From: Affinirhizobium lemnae
Lineage (GTDB): Bacteria; Pseudomonadota; Alphaproteobacteria; Rhizobiales; Rhizobiaceae
DNA length: 64,000 nucleotides
Assembly: GCF_022968395.1 (NCBI RefSeq)
Contig: NZ_JALJQZ010000006.1
Location: forward strand, 1-64,000
Direction: 5' to 3'
Shown here one piece after another: positions 8,821-20,104 of the stretch (its first letter is position 1; each line of letters opens with the position of its first letter). The position numbers were made by a program, and so were the translations under genes. The notes below the pieces were generated by a model that was given only the letters and a program-made list of their open reading frames with translations, was not told the DNA's origin and made no database searches.

Positions 8821-9237
8821 ATGACCACATCCAACAGGCAACAGAAAACGCATACGGAAACCGGGAAACCGCACTGGATCGAATGGTTGACCGGTATCGT
8901 ATCGACCGTGCTCGTTCTGGCGTTGATGTCGTGGATAGGCCGGGAGGCGGTTCTGGCTGACTCGAGACCACCCGACCTTAGCGTCAGGATGCTACAGATC
9001 GAGCAGGCCGGAGCGCTTTACCGGGTCGATATTGAACTGCAGAATTCAGGGCCGAGCACCGCAGCATCAGTTCGAGTGGTTGGAAAGGTAACGCCGCAAA
9101 ACGTACCGTCCGAGACAGCCGAGGTCACGTTCGATTTCGCGCCCGCTGAATCCCGAACGAAGGGAGCTCTCTACTTTCGAACAGACCCGCGTTCGAATCC
9201 GCTCGAGTTGATGCCGTCAGGCTTCACGGAACCCTGA
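8821..9237 (+). CDS. TIGR02588 family membrane-anchored protein
   Basis: A 138-residue protein with a cytoplasmic N terminus, one transmembrane helix (WLTGIVSTVLVLALMSWIG, about 21-39) and a periplasmic beta-rich domain (VDIELQNSGPSTAASVRVVG). It is the usual partner of the TIGR02587 membrane protein and follows it by 8 bases. The pairing of a polytopic protein with a single-pass protein carrying a FixG/CARDB-like beta domain suggests a complex, but this is inference from order only. It is convergent with the next small gene. Confidence 0.75.
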   Translation: MTTSNRQQKTHTETGKPHWIEWLTGIVSTVLVLALMSWIGREAVLADSRPPDLSVRMLQIEQAGALYRVDIELQNSGPSTAASVRVVGKVTPQNVPSETAEVTFDFAPAESRTKGALYFRTDPRSNPLELMPSGFTEP

Positions 9238-9249
9238 CGACACATTGCG

Positions 9250-9588
9250 TCAATCTCTCATCCGGCCCAATTCAGGAAAGGCCGCTCGAGCAGCCTCGAG
9301 GGAAGAGAATGTCTGATCTTGGCTGCGAAGCGTCACAGAGATGGGATGGCTGACGTCCAACTGGCCGTCGAGAGCGACGTCAAGGTCTTCACCAGCGTCG
9401 CGGTGGAGCGTCGCCTCTCGTTCAAAACCTTGTTTCAGAAGCCAGTCCCGAGGAGCCATGACGCTGACGGCGACAACAATCTGCTGGTCCGGCTGTTGTG
9501 TGGCAACAAGCTTGTAGCCGACGCTGGATTCTTCTCCACCCAGAGATAGACGTCCGTTGCCAGACAGTTCCTGCAAATGCTCGGTCAT
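9250..9588 (-). CDS. Small hypothetical protein
   Basis: A 112-residue soluble protein I do not recognise. It has no signal peptide or membrane segment. A very strong ribosome site (AAAGGAGG, 5 bases before the ATG) argues that it is a real gene. The sequence reads as mixed alpha/beta with a central MAPRDWLLKQGFEREATLH segment and a basic-acidic C terminus ending in MRD. It sits alone between the TIGR02588 gene (convergent) and pobR (same strand, 37 bases upstream), and could be transcribed with pobR. Confidence 0.65.
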   Translation of the reverse strand: MTEHLQELSGNGRLSLGGEESSVGYKLVATQQPDQQIVVAVSVMAPRDWLLKQGFEREATLHRDAGEDLDVALDGQLDVSHPISVTLRSQDQTFSSLEAARAAFPELGRMRD

Positions 9589-9625
9589 GAAACCTCCTTT
9601 ATCGTTCAGTCCGATAAACAGGCAT

Positions 9626-11806
<2,181 letters not shown>

Positions 11807-11947
11807 CCGCGGCCTGAAGCAGTCTGGAGAATCGTGCAACAATTCCGGCTGATCGAACAAACCAGAATGCGAATTTGCGCGTTAAATGGATTTTACTGCC
11901 CTCATCGGGGCAGTTTCATTTTCAGGTTAATTCCGGAAGGTTCAAAC

Positions 11948-12997
11948 ATGGCTATAGCACGAGGCTATGCGGCAACGGATGCATCCAAGCCGCTTCAGTT
12001 CTTTACCTTCGAGCGCCGTGAGCCGCGCGAGGATGATGTCGTGATCGACATCAAGTTCAGTGGTGTCTGCCACTCCGATATTCACCAGGCCCGTAACGAA
12101 TGGGGCAATTCCCGCTTTCCGATGGTCCCGGGTCATGAAATCGCAGGCGTCGTGACCGCCGTCGGGCCGAAGGTAACACGCTTCAAGGTGGGCGATCATG
12201 TCGGCGTCGGATGCTTTGTCGACTCTTGCATTCATTGCCAGACGCGCGACGTCGATAACGAGCAGTATCTGCCGGGTCTCGTTCAGACATATAACGACGT
12301 AGAGGCTGATGGGCAGACACCCACCTACGGCGGCTATTCGGACCATATCGTCGTGAAGGAAGGCTATGTGTTGTCGATCCCCGACAACCTGCCGCTCGAC
12401 AAGTCTGCGCCGCTTTTGTGCGCCGGCATCACGCTTTATTCACCGCTCGCGCATTGGAAAGCGGGTCCGGGCAAGAAGGTCGCGATTGTCGGCATGGGCG
12501 GCCTTGGCCACATGGGTGTGAAGATTGGCGCGGCAATGGGTGCCGATGTGACGGTTCTTAGCCAGACGTTGTCGAAAAAGGATGATGGACTGAAGCTTGG
12601 CGCGAAGGCCTATTATGCAACGTCCGATGCAGAGACCTTCAAGACGCTGGCCGGAACATTCGATCTGATCATCTGCACCGTTGGCACGGACATCGACTGG
12701 AACGCCTATCTCAACCTTCTGAAGGTCGATGGCACGATGGTTCTGGTCGGCGTGCCGGAAAAACCGGTGCCGGTGCATGCATTCTCGCTGATCCCGGGTC
12801 GGCGCAGCCTCGCCGGTTCCATGATCGGATCGATCAAGGAAACGCAGGAGATGCTGGATTTCTGCGGCAAGCACAATATCACTGCGGAAATCGAACTGAT
12901 CGACATCAAGGATATCAACACAGCCTATGAGCGTGTGATCAAGAGCGATGTCCGCTACCGCTTCGTCATCGACATGGCGACTCTCCCAAAGGCTTGA
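11948..12997 (+). CDS. Zinc-dependent NAD(P) alcohol dehydrogenase, CAD/YahK type
   Basis: A 349-residue medium-chain dehydrogenase/reductase of the cinnamyl alcohol dehydrogenase group. Catalytic zinc ligands are present: Cys41 (GVCHSDIH), His63 (PGHE), Cys158 (LLCAGIT). The nucleotide-binding [18 protein letters not shown] lies near 170-190. The structural zinc lobe is damaged: of the four cysteines expected with C-x2-C-x2-C-x7-C spacing, Cys94 and Cys97 remain, but Arg100 and Leu108 replace the third and fourth. Start at 11948 chosen for GGAAGG upstream. It lies 141 bp after pobA on the same strand, followed closely by the MFS gene, so it may act on an aromatic or aliphatic aldehyde; the substrate is unproven. 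Confidence 0.85.
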   Translation: MAIARGYAATDASKPLQFFTFERREPREDDVVIDIKFSGVCHSDIHQARNEWGNSRFPMVPGHEIAGVVTAVGPKVTRFKVGDHVGVGCFVDSCIHCQTRDVDNEQYLPGLVQTYNDVEADGQTPTYGGYSDHIVVKEGYVLSIPDNLPLDKSAPLLCAGITLYSPLAHWKAGPGKKVAIVGMGGLGHMGVKIGAAMGADVTVLSQTLSKKDDGLKLGAKAYYATSDAETFKTLAGTFDLIICTVGTDIDWNAYLNLLKVDGTMVLVGVPEKPVPVHAFSLIPGRRSLAGSMIGSIKETQEMLDFCGKHNITAEIELIDIKDINTAYERVIKSDVRYRFVIDMATLPKA

Positions 12998-13001
12998 AGC
13001 A

Positions 13002-14219
13002 ATGACAGATCAACGCACCGAACGCCGGCACGACAGTGACGCTGGACCGTCACGGACGTTGATCTCTGTTGTGGGGTTGGCGGCGGGTTCCCTCGTCGCC
13101 AACATCTATTACGCGCAACCACTGATCAACGAGATCGCCCCTGAACTCGGAATTACGGGAGACCTGGCCGGCGCGCTCGTCAGTACGACCCAGATCGGTT
13201 ATGGCATTGGGCTGTTCTTCCTCGTGTCTCTGGCGGATCGGATCGAAAACAAGCGGCTGACGCTGACGCTGTTGGCCATCACGCTCTTCGGTCTGCTCGG
13301 CATGGCGGTCTCAACATCCGTAGTGCCGTTTTTCGTCTGTTCTTTCCTGATTGGCGTCTGCTCGACGGGAGCGCAGGTTCTCATCCCCTTCATCGCGCAC
13401 AGGGTTCCGATCGAGAAGCGTGGTCGTGTGGTGGGAAATGTCATGGCAGCAGTCCTGACCGGGATCATGCTGTCACGCCCCATCGCGCTTTTTGTTTCAG
13501 CGACATTCGGCTGGCGAGCGATTTTCCTTCTTTCTGCGTGCCTTATGGCATTCATCGGCGTCACCCTGCTCAAGGTCATGCCGCAACAAAAACCCCAGTC
13601 CAGCATGAGCTATCCCGCAATCCTGCGGTCCATGGGGAGCCTGATCCGGGAAACGCCGGTTCTTCGCTGGCGGTCGATGTATCAGGCAATCATCTTCTGT
13701 GCGTTCAATCTCTTCTGGACAGCCATCCCGTTTGCTCTCAGTGAGCGGTTCGGTCTCAGCCAGGAAGGGATTGGCCTTTTTGCACTTGCGGGCGCCGGTG
13801 GTGCGCTCGCGGCACCGATTGTCGGACGTCTGTCTGATCGCGGCTGGGGCCTGGCGTTATCCATGTCTGCCATGCTTGGGCTGGCCGTCTTCTTCGCATT
13901 GTCGGGATATGCGGTCGCTGCCGGTGCTCTCATCCTGCTGACGATGTGCGCTGTTTTGATCGATGCCGCCGTGCAGGGCAACCAGATCGTATCGCAGCGG
14001 ATCATTTTCGCCATCGCACCGGAAAAGCGAGGGCGCCTGAACGCGATCTATATGACATCCGCATTCATCGGTGGCGCTATTGGTTCAACGCTCGGCACCG
14101 TCACCTATCATGCGGGCGGATGGAGCGGCACCGCCGCGACCGGCGGCTTGCTTGGAATTCTCGGTCTGGTCCTCTTCCTGATCGAACATGGTGGAAGGCT
14201 AACGACCAGACACTCATGA
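13002..14219 (+). CDS. MFS transporter
   Basis: A 405-residue major facilitator with 12 predicted helices. The early segment SLVANIYYAQPLINEIAPELG and the loop 2-3 motif LADRIENKRLTL are typical of the YfcJ/AraJ-like drug or metabolite:proton antiporters. The start follows the alcohol dehydrogenase stop by only 4 bases, so the two are probably cotranscribed. The 3' end overlaps the convergent pcaQ gene by six bases. Position in an aromatic acid cluster suggests export or uptake of a related compound, but it is not a PcaK/BenK-type aromatic acid symporter by the motifs I can see. Confidence 0.8.
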   Translation: MTDQRTERRHDSDAGPSRTLISVVGLAAGSLVANIYYAQPLINEIAPELGITGDLAGALVSTTQIGYGIGLFFLVSLADRIENKRLTLTLLAITLFGLLGMAVSTSVVPFFVCSFLIGVCSTGAQVLIPFIAHRVPIEKRGRVVGNVMAAVLTGIMLSRPIALFVSATFGWRAIFLLSACLMAFIGVTLLKVMPQQKPQSSMSYPAILRSMGSLIRETPVLRWRSMYQAIIFCAFNLFWTAIPFALSERFGLSQEGIGLFALAGAGGALAAPIVGRLSDRGWGLALSMSAMLGLAVFFALSGYAVAAGALILLTMCAVLIDAAVQGNQIVSQRIIFAIAPEKRGRLNAIYMTSAFIGGAIGSTLGTVTYHAGGWSGTAATGGLLGILGLVLFLIEHGGRLTTRHS

Positions 14220-15131
14220 AATCTCGGCAGCCGCCTGACGAATGGTCTGCATCAGGATGGACATCGGCAGGCTTGGTGTCGCGTCCGTACGAAGCGTGAG
14301 GCCAACGGGGCCGCGCGTTTCCGTCGTATCGAGCGGAAGTGCTGCCAGGACGCCATCCTCAATATCGCCCGCAACGACGCCGCTGGAAATGATCCAGATG
14401 GCGTCGCTCGACCGGACGAAAGCACGGCCGAACGAGTCCGATACAGTCTCTACCTGGTTGGAGAGAGGCCCAGCACCATTTGCAATCAGGAACTGCTCCA
14501 CAAACGGTCGGATGATCGAACCGCGCGTCGGCATAAGCACCGGGTAATCGCCGAGACTGGCGAAAATCGGTCCTCTTTCTGTCAACAGCGGGTGCTCCGC
14601 CCGGACAATGAAGAGCACTTGCTCGGAATAGAGGTGCTCAAACGAGAAGCCAGTCATCTTTTCGGGCGGCGCCAACCGGCCGACGACCAGATCCAGATCA
14701 CCGGTTCTCAATTGCTCCAGGAGAACAGCGTTCTCTCCTGTCACGATCTTGATGCGGCTTCGTGTGCCTTCCGCCAGAAAAAGCTCCATAGCGCGCGGCA
14801 TGATGCGGGTCGACACGGTTGGCAAGGCACCGATGCGAACAGGTGGGACGCTGTCCAACTGCTCCTGAGAGACTGAATCAATGCCCTGGCGTAACGCCGT
14901 CAGGGAGGCCGTTGCATGCCGGAGGAACACTTCCCCCGGTTTGGTGATCCTGATGCCGCGCCCATCTCGCTCGAAGAGTTCGACCTTCAAGACGTCCTCA
15001 AGTTCCCTTATCGTTTTCGTCACAGCAGGCTGACTAATGTGCAGACTGTCTGCGGCCTTCACGACGCTCCGCTGCCGTGCGACCTCCACGAATGTCTGAA
15101 GGTGGCGGTACTTGATGCGCGATCCGATCAA
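14214..15131 (-). CDS. pcaQ: LysR family activator of the pca operon
   Basis: A 305-residue LysR protein. The N-terminal winged helix reads FVEVARQRSVVKAADSLHIS then QPAVTKTIRELEDVL, very close to PcaQ of rhizobia; the rest is the periplasmic-binding-like effector domain that senses beta-carboxymuconate/carboxymuconolactone. Translation seems to begin at TTG 15131, with AGGGG about 8 bases upstream; that site lies inside the predicted PcaQ operator. It is divergent from pcaDCHGB, the conserved arrangement in Agrobacterium and Sinorhizobium. Confidence 0.92.
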   Translation of the reverse strand: MIGSRIKYRHLQTFVEVARQRSVVKAADSLHISQPAVTKTIRELEDVLKVELFERDGRGIRITKPGEVFLRHATASLTALRQGIDSVSQEQLDSVPPVRIGALPTVSTRIMPRAMELFLAEGTRSRIKIVTGENAVLLEQLRTGDLDLVVGRLAPPEKMTGFSFEHLYSEQVLFIVRAEHPLLTERGPIFASLGDYPVLMPTRGSIIRPFVEQFLIANGAGPLSNQVETVSDSFGRAFVRSSDAIWIISSGVVAGDIEDGVLAALPLDTTETRGPVGLTLRTDATPSLPMSILMQTIRQAAAEIS

Positions 15132-15134
15132 ATA

Positions 15135-15150
15135 ATAACCCCTGAGTTAA
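15135..15150. promoter_or_regulatory. PcaQ binding site
   Basis: ATAACC-CCTG-AGTTAA matches the published rhizobial PcaQ operator ATAACC-N4-GGTTAA with one mismatch. It lies between the divergent pcaQ and pcaD genes, touching the pcaQ start, and would serve both activation of pcaDCHGB and autoregulation. Confidence 0.8.
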
Positions 15151-15221
15151 GAATATGGCCTCAAAATCTTATTTTACCTAACCATTTGAGCGATGCAATA
15201 AAGAGCGTGGAGGAACTCATC

Positions 15222-16010
15222 ATGAAATTCTTGCGCATTGGCGATGTTGTAATCAGCCATGACATCGTCGGGGCTGACAGTAGCAAGCCCGCGATTGCCT
15301 TCATTAACTCGCTCGGAACGGATCGACGCATCTGGAGCCAGGTTGTTGAAGCGCTTTCGGATGAATTCACGCTTTTGACATTCGATAAGCGCGGACATGG
15401 CCTTTCGGATCTTGCTTCGCCGCCCTATCAGATCGAAACGTTTGCGGACGATCTGATCGCGCTGATTGAGCACTACGACCTGCGCGATGTGACGCTTTGC
15501 GGACTTTCCATCGGTGGGTTGATTGCGCTCAGCACTTACGACAAGCGCCCGGATCTCATTCGAGGTCTCTTCTTCGCAGACACGGCACATAAAATCGGCA
15601 CGCCGGAATTCTGGGCAGCGCGCATTGGTGCGGTGGAGAGCGGCGGGATTGGGAGCATACTCGAACCCATCATGTCACGCTGGTTTACAGGTCCGTACCG
15701 TACAAATGAAAACGCAGATTATCGAGGCTACTGCAATATGCTCCTTCGTCAGCCCGTCGAAGGATATGCCGGCGCTTGCGCAGCCATTCGGGATGCAGAT
15801 TTTACCGATGTCGCAAAACGTATCGCGGCCCCTGCGCACTGCGTCGTCGGCGCGGAAGACGGTTCCACCCCTCCGGAACTGGTGCGCTCGCTTGCCGACC
15901 TCATTCCGGGTTGCGGTTTCGAGATCATCGAAGGAGCGGCGCACATACCCTGTGTCGAGACGCCGGAACTCTTCATCGGCATTCTCCGCCGTTTTCTATC
16001 CGCCCTTTGA
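15222..16010 (+). CDS. pcaD: 3-oxoadipate enol-lactonase
   Basis: A 262-residue alpha/beta hydrolase that opens 3-oxoadipate enol-lactone to beta-ketoadipate. The nucleophile elbow GLSIGG (Ser near residue 96), the oxyanion strand FINSLGTDRRIW and the catalytic His in GAAHIPCVETPE are present, with Asp in VVGAEDGSTPP. The ATG at 15222 has GTGGAGGA upstream; the longer open frame reaches back across pcaQ and is not the gene. First gene of the pcaDCHGB operon and target of PcaQ. Confidence 0.95.
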   Translation: MKFLRIGDVVISHDIVGADSSKPAIAFINSLGTDRRIWSQVVEALSDEFTLLTFDKRGHGLSDLASPPYQIETFADDLIALIEHYDLRDVTLCGLSIGGLIALSTYDKRPDLIRGLFFADTAHKIGTPEFWAARIGAVESGGIGSILEPIMSRWFTGPYRTNENADYRGYCNMLLRQPVEGYAGACAAIRDADFTDVAKRIAAPAHCVVGAEDGSTPPELVRSLADLIPGCGFEIIEGAAHIPCVETPELFIGILRRFLSAL

Positions 16011-16022
16011 CTGGAGCCGATC

Positions 16023-16442
16023 ATGACCGACCGTACAGATGTCTCGGACCGTTATCGCCAAGGTATGATAACGCGCCGTTCCGTTCTGGGTGATGCGCAT
16101 GTCGACCGCGCCAATGCCAATGAAACCCCGTTTGATCAGCCATTCCAGCGCCTCATTACAGAGGCGGCCTGGGGAACGGTCTGGTCCGGCTCGCACTTTT
16201 CAAAACGCGAACGCTCCATCGTGACGATCGCACTTCTTGCTGCCCTCGGTCAGGACGATGAGGTAGCTATGCATATTCGTGCCACGGCGAATACAGGCGC
16301 GACAAAAGAGGATATCCGCGAGGCACTCCTCCATGTCGCAATCTATGCCGGAGTTCCGGCAGCAAATCATGCCATCAAGATAGCAAAATCGGTCTATGCC
16401 GAGATGGAGGCGTCAGCCGGCGCCGAGGAGGTTACGAAATGA
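16023..16442 (+). CDS. pcaC: 4-carboxymuconolactone decarboxylase
   Basis: A 139-residue member of the carboxymuconolactone decarboxylase (AhpD-like) fold, which turns gamma-carboxymuconolactone into 3-oxoadipate enol-lactone. The core [21 protein letters not shown] is the family signature. Length agrees with free-standing PcaC. GGAG lies 6 bases ahead of the ATG. It begins 12 bases after pcaD and its stop overlaps the pcaH start by four bases (ATGA). Confidence 0.95.
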   Translation: MTDRTDVSDRYRQGMITRRSVLGDAHVDRANANETPFDQPFQRLITEAAWGTVWSGSHFSKRERSIVTIALLAALGQDDEVAMHIRATANTGATKEDIREALLHVAIYAGVPAANHAIKIAKSVYAEMEASAGAEEVTK

Positions 16443-17179
16443 AAAACACATTGCCCGAGACGGGAGGGTTCTTCGCTCGAGACAGAGCCATGCACCCGCC
16501 TGCATTGACACCCGGTTACAAGACTTCGGTGCTGCGCTCGCCCCAGCGCGCCCTGATATCCCTTGAAGGTACGAAGAGCGAAATCACCGGCCCGGTCTTC
16601 GGCCACAACATGATAAACGAGTTCGACAACGATCTGATCGTCAACTACGCCAAGCCCGGCGAAATGGCGATTGGCCAGCGTATTCTCGTGCATGGTCGTG
16701 TATTGGATGAACGCGGTCTCGGCGTTGCAGGTGCTCTCGTCGAATTCTGGCAGGCCAATGCGGGTGGCCGTTATCGGCACAAGAAGGAAACCTATCTTGC
16801 GCCGCTCGATCCGAACTTCGGCGGCTTCGGCCGGTGCGTGACGGATGAAAACGGCTATTACTGGTTCAAAACCATCAAGCCGGGTCCCTATCCTTGGCCA
16901 AACGGCGTGAATGACTGGCGCCCAGCGCACATTCATTTCTCGGTGTTCGGTCACGGCTTTGCCCAGCGGCTGATTACACAGATGTATTTCGAGGGCGATC
17001 CGCTGATCTGGATTTGTCCGATCGTCAAAACCATTCCGGATGAGGAAGCGATCAAGCGTCTCGTTGCACCGCTCGATATGAACAATACGATCCCGATGGA
17101 CATGCGCGCCTACAAGTTCGATATCGTTCTGCGCGGTCGCCGCTCGACCTTCTTCGAGAACCGCAAGGAGGGCAACTGA
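16439..17179 (+). CDS. pcaH: Protocatechuate 3,4-dioxygenase beta subunit
   Basis: A 246-residue intradiol dioxygenase beta subunit carrying the non-heme Fe(III) site. The four iron ligands are readable as Tyr112 (GRYRHK), Tyr151 (KPGPYPW), His164 and His166 (RPAHIHF), with the spacing of the Pseudomonas enzyme. With PcaG it cleaves protocatechuate to beta-carboxy-cis,cis-muconate using O2. Translationally coupled to pcaC by an ATGA overlap and followed by pcaG after one base. Confidence 0.97.
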   Translation: MKNTLPETGGFFARDRAMHPPALTPGYKTSVLRSPQRALISLEGTKSEITGPVFGHNMINEFDNDLIVNYAKPGEMAIGQRILVHGRVLDERGLGVAGALVEFWQANAGGRYRHKKETYLAPLDPNFGGFGRCVTDENGYYWFKTIKPGPYPWPNGVNDWRPAHIHFSVFGHGFAQRLITQMYFEGDPLIWICPIVKTIPDEEAIKRLVAPLDMNNTIPMDMRAYKFDIVLRGRRSTFFENRKEGN

Positions 17180-17180
17180 T

Positions 17181-17798
17181 ATGGTACAGCCGCTGAATTA
17201 TTTGAAGGAATCTCCTTCCCAGACAGCCGGTCCGTATGTGCACATCGGCTGCACTCCCAACTTCACAGGCATTCACGGTGTCTATGAAACGGATCTCGGA
17301 TCGGGTCCTCTGCACAACGACAAGACCCGTGGCGAGCGGATCACGATCCGTGGCCGTGTGATCGACGGTTCTGGCACGCCATTGCGGGACGCTCTGATCG
17401 AAATCTGGCAGGCAGACAGCGACGGTTTCTACAACAGTCCGTCCGAAACACGCGGGACCGCAGATCCCCATTTCGCCGGTTGGGGACGATGCCCCGCCGA
17501 CATGACCACAGGCGAATTCGTATTCGAGACCATCAAGCCGGGGCGCGTGCCTTTCAATGATGGTTCGCTGATGGCGCCTCATGTAACGCTGTGGATCGTT
17601 GCACGCGGCATCAATATCGGCCTGCACACGCGTATGTACTTTTCTGATGAAGAAGCGGCCAACGCGCAGGATCCCATCCTGAACCGAATCGAGCATCGTG
17701 TACGCGTGCCAACGCTCATCGGCAAGCGCGAGGGCGATACGGTGACCTTCGACATTCACCTGCAAGGTGAGAATGAGACCGTATTCTTTGATATCTGA
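17181..17798 (+). CDS. pcaG: Protocatechuate 3,4-dioxygenase alpha subunit
   Basis: A 205-residue alpha subunit of the same dioxygenase. It shares the intradiol fold (ETPSQTAGPY-like SPSQTAGPYVHIG; IEIWQADSDGFY; TIKPGRVPF) but lacks the iron ligands (RVPF in place of the ligand-bearing YPW, and APHVTLW in place of AHIHF), as expected for the alpha chain. The start follows the pcaH stop by one base with AAGGAGG upstream. Confidence 0.96.
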   Translation: MVQPLNYLKESPSQTAGPYVHIGCTPNFTGIHGVYETDLGSGPLHNDKTRGERITIRGRVIDGSGTPLRDALIEIWQADSDGFYNSPSETRGTADPHFAGWGRCPADMTTGEFVFETIKPGRVPFNDGSLMAPHVTLWIVARGINIGLHTRMYFSDEEAANAQDPILNRIEHRVRVPTLIGKREGDTVTFDIHLQGENETVFFDI

Positions 17799-17804
17799 GG
17801 CCCT

Positions 17805-18860
17805 ATGAACGCGACCGCCTTCGCCCATCCTTTTCTCTCCGGCCTGTTTGGAGACGATGAAATCTCTGAACACCTTGGGGCGGAGGCGGACATTCGCGCG
17901 ATGCTGACATTCGAAGCTGCGCTTGCGCACGTGCAGGCTGAAGCTGACATGGTTCCGCAAACCGCCGCTCATTCGATTGTTGCGACGTGCAAGAACTTCT
18001 GGCCTGACATGGGTCAGTTGAAGGCGGGGGTTGCGACAGATGGTGTTGTCGTCGCAAATCTCGTCAAACAGCTACGCACTGCCCTGCCTTCCGAAGTGGC
18101 CGGGCACCTGCACTACGGAGCAACAAGCCAGGATGTCATCGACACAAGTCTGATGCTGAGGCTGAAGTCGATCTTTCCGATCCTTATCCGTCGGCTGCAA
18201 TCCGTGATCGAGCACCTCGCGAAGCTGAACGAGGCGCATGGATCGTGCTCACTCATGGGATATACCCGCATGCAGGCGGCGATCCCGATCACCGTCGGCG
18301 ATCGTGTCTCGGCGTGGCAGGCGCCGCTCGAACGGTGCCTGCAACGCTCCCTTGAAATGTCGAAGACAGGATTTCCGGTCCAGTTCGGAGGAGCTGCCGG
18401 GTCTCTCGACAAGTTCGTTGCTCAGGGGCAGGCGCTTCGAGCCGCCTTGGCCGCAGAGCTTGGTCTTGTCGATTGGCCGCAATGGCAAAGTCAACGTGAC
18501 CTTATAGTTGACCTTTCCAACCTGCTGTCGCTTATCACAGGCAGCCTCGGCAAGTTCGGGCAAGACATTGCCTTGATGGCCGAAATCGGCGGCGAAATCG
18601 CCATGTCCGGCGGTGGTGCATCCTCCGCCATGGCGCACAAGCAGAACCCGGTAACGGCAGAAATACTGGTCACGCTGGCCCGATTCAACGCCGTTCAGCT
18701 CTCCGGAATGCATCATTCTCTCGTGCATGAGCAGGAGCGTTCCGGTGCCGCCTGGAGCCTTGAGTGGCTCATTCTACCGCAGATGCTTCTTGCAACCGGC
18801 GCTGCCCTTCTCCAGGCAAACAAACTCGCTTGTTCCATCACCTCGCTGGGCCGTGATTGA
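17805..18860 (+). CDS. pcaB: 3-carboxy-cis,cis-muconate cycloisomerase
   Basis: A 351-residue member of the fumarase/aspartase superfamily that converts beta-carboxymuconate to gamma-carboxymuconolactone. The signature GGGASSAMAHKQNPV (about 267-281) carries the catalytic serine loop, and HYGATSQDVIDT is the second conserved block. Slightly shorter than the Pseudomonas enzyme because the C-terminal extension is absent, as in rhizobia. It starts 6 bases after pcaG and closes the operon; a hairpin follows at 18900. Confidence 0.93.
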   Translation: MNATAFAHPFLSGLFGDDEISEHLGAEADIRAMLTFEAALAHVQAEADMVPQTAAHSIVATCKNFWPDMGQLKAGVATDGVVVANLVKQLRTALPSEVAGHLHYGATSQDVIDTSLMLRLKSIFPILIRRLQSVIEHLAKLNEAHGSCSLMGYTRMQAAIPITVGDRVSAWQAPLERCLQRSLEMSKTGFPVQFGGAAGSLDKFVAQGQALRAALAAELGLVDWPQWQSQRDLIVDLSNLLSLITGSLGKFGQDIALMAEIGGEIAMSGGGASSAMAHKQNPVTAEILVTLARFNAVQLSGMHHSLVHEQERSGAAWSLEWLILPQMLLATGAALLQANKLACSITSLGRD

Positions 18861-18899
18861 AAGTTGAACTGGCGCTCTGGATAAAACTAATCCGAACCG

Positions 18900-18926
18900 G
18901 AATGGTAAAGTTAGCATTTACCATTC
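18900..18926 (+). terminator. Hairpin after pcaB
   Basis: GAATGGTAAA and TTTACCATTC form a 10-bp perfect stem with a 7-base loop, 40 bp after the pcaB stop. No T run follows, so it may be a weak terminator or an mRNA 3'-end stabiliser. Confidence 0.45.
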
Positions 18927-19011
18927 TCTGGTAAGCCTCTGTTAGCTAATCCCCGTTGAACGGGCGCATTCGGACATTCCGGTGTGATGAAGCAAGCAGA
19001 GTGTTGGTGTA

Positions 19012-20082
19012 ATGCGTTTTCCGGTCTTACCTGCCATTTTCATCGGCTGCATCCTTCTTGGGGGCTGCCGTTCCAGTGGACCCGAGGATGCGCTTGACCT
19101 CGCTCCTTCCAAGGAAACGACGAGTGCGCTGACCCCAGTCACGCCACCGGCCTCGATTGGCAATAGCGCGGCGCCGCCCTCCTCCCGAGCGGCAGCCGTG
19201 CCTTCGCAACCAATGCCACAAACAGCACCGGAGGCAGCACCCCACGAACTTGCCTGGGCAGGATCTGCCGCACCTCACGCGCAGGCGCTGGATGTTCAGC
19301 AAAGTCAGGTCGGCATGCCCATGCCGTCAGCGCGTCCGGTCGCGATGATGATGCCGCAGGACCCTTCGCCATCAACCTCTGCCAAGGGCCCGCGGATCTA
19401 TAATCAGCGCTTCCGCGATGCGAAACCGATCAATTTCGGGAAGATCACGCCACGCCATCATCCCGTCCACGGAGTCGATGTCTCACGCTGGCAGGCCGAT
19501 ATCGATTGGCCAACCCTGCGTACGCAGGGTGCGAACTTTGCCTTCATCAAGGCGACAGACGGCGGCGACCATCTCGATCCGATGTTCAGAACGAACTGGC
19601 GCAAGACCAAGGAAGCCGGCATCAAGCGAGGTGCCTATCACTTCTTCTACTGGTGCCGGGTGGCAAGCGAACAGGCAGCCTGGTTCATTCGGAACGTGCC
19701 AAAGGACCCCGACGCGCTGCCGCCGGTGATCGATGTCGAATACAATCACCTTTCCGACTGCAAGCGCAGACTGTCGCCAGAGAAGATCCGCGAGAAGATG
19801 CAGGTCTTCATGGACATTCTCGAAAAGCACTACGGCAAGCGGCCGATCATCTACACGGCACCGGATTTCTATGCCGACAATCTACGCGGAGCCTTCCCGC
19901 ACCATCCCTTCTGGCTGCGGGCGGTTGCACAACACCCCTCGCAGGTCTATCCGGATCGCCGCTGGCTGTTCTGGCAATATTCAGGTTCCGGCCTTTCCCA
20001 GGGCGTAGACGGGAAAATCGACCTCAACGTCTTCTACGGCAGCGAAGCAGATTGGCATCGCTGGTCTTCGGGACGAGGCTGA
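19012..20082 (+). CDS. GH25 lysozyme-like lipoprotein
   Basis: A 356-residue probable lipoprotein muramidase. The N terminus has a lipobox (CILLGGC, cleavage before Cys near residue 20) followed by a long Pro/Ala/Ser-rich linker (about 25-135). The GH25 domain then begins at HGVDVSRWQADIDW, with FAFIKATDGG, GAYHFFYW and the catalytic acid region PVIDVEYN. It ends with WQYSGSGLSQGVDGKIDLN, the usual GH25 tail. The expected role is cleavage of the beta-1,4 MurNAc-GlcNAc bond, at the outer or inner membrane depending on sorting. It stands alone and is convergent with the ornithine cyclodeaminase gene. Confidence 0.88.
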   Translation: MRFPVLPAIFIGCILLGGCRSSGPEDALDLAPSKETTSALTPVTPPASIGNSAAPPSSRAAAVPSQPMPQTAPEAAPHELAWAGSAAPHAQALDVQQSQVGMPMPSARPVAMMMPQDPSPSTSAKGPRIYNQRFRDAKPINFGKITPRHHPVHGVDVSRWQADIDWPTLRTQGANFAFIKATDGGDHLDPMFRTNWRKTKEAGIKRGAYHFFYWCRVASEQAAWFIRNVPKDPDALPPVIDVEYNHLSDCKRRLSPEKIREKMQVFMDILEKHYGKRPIIYTAPDFYADNLRGAFPHHPFWLRAVAQHPSQVYPDRRWLFWQYSGSGLSQGVDGKIDLNVFYGSEADWHRWSSGRG

Positions 20083-20104
20083 TCAGGGTCTCAGGCGCGC
20101 GGCG

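Noticed and set aside
17052-17972. 306-codon minus-strand frame opposite pcaG and parts of pcaH and pcaB
   Set aside because: Overlaps three well-supported genes of one operon; it is an antisense artefact of GC-rich codon use.
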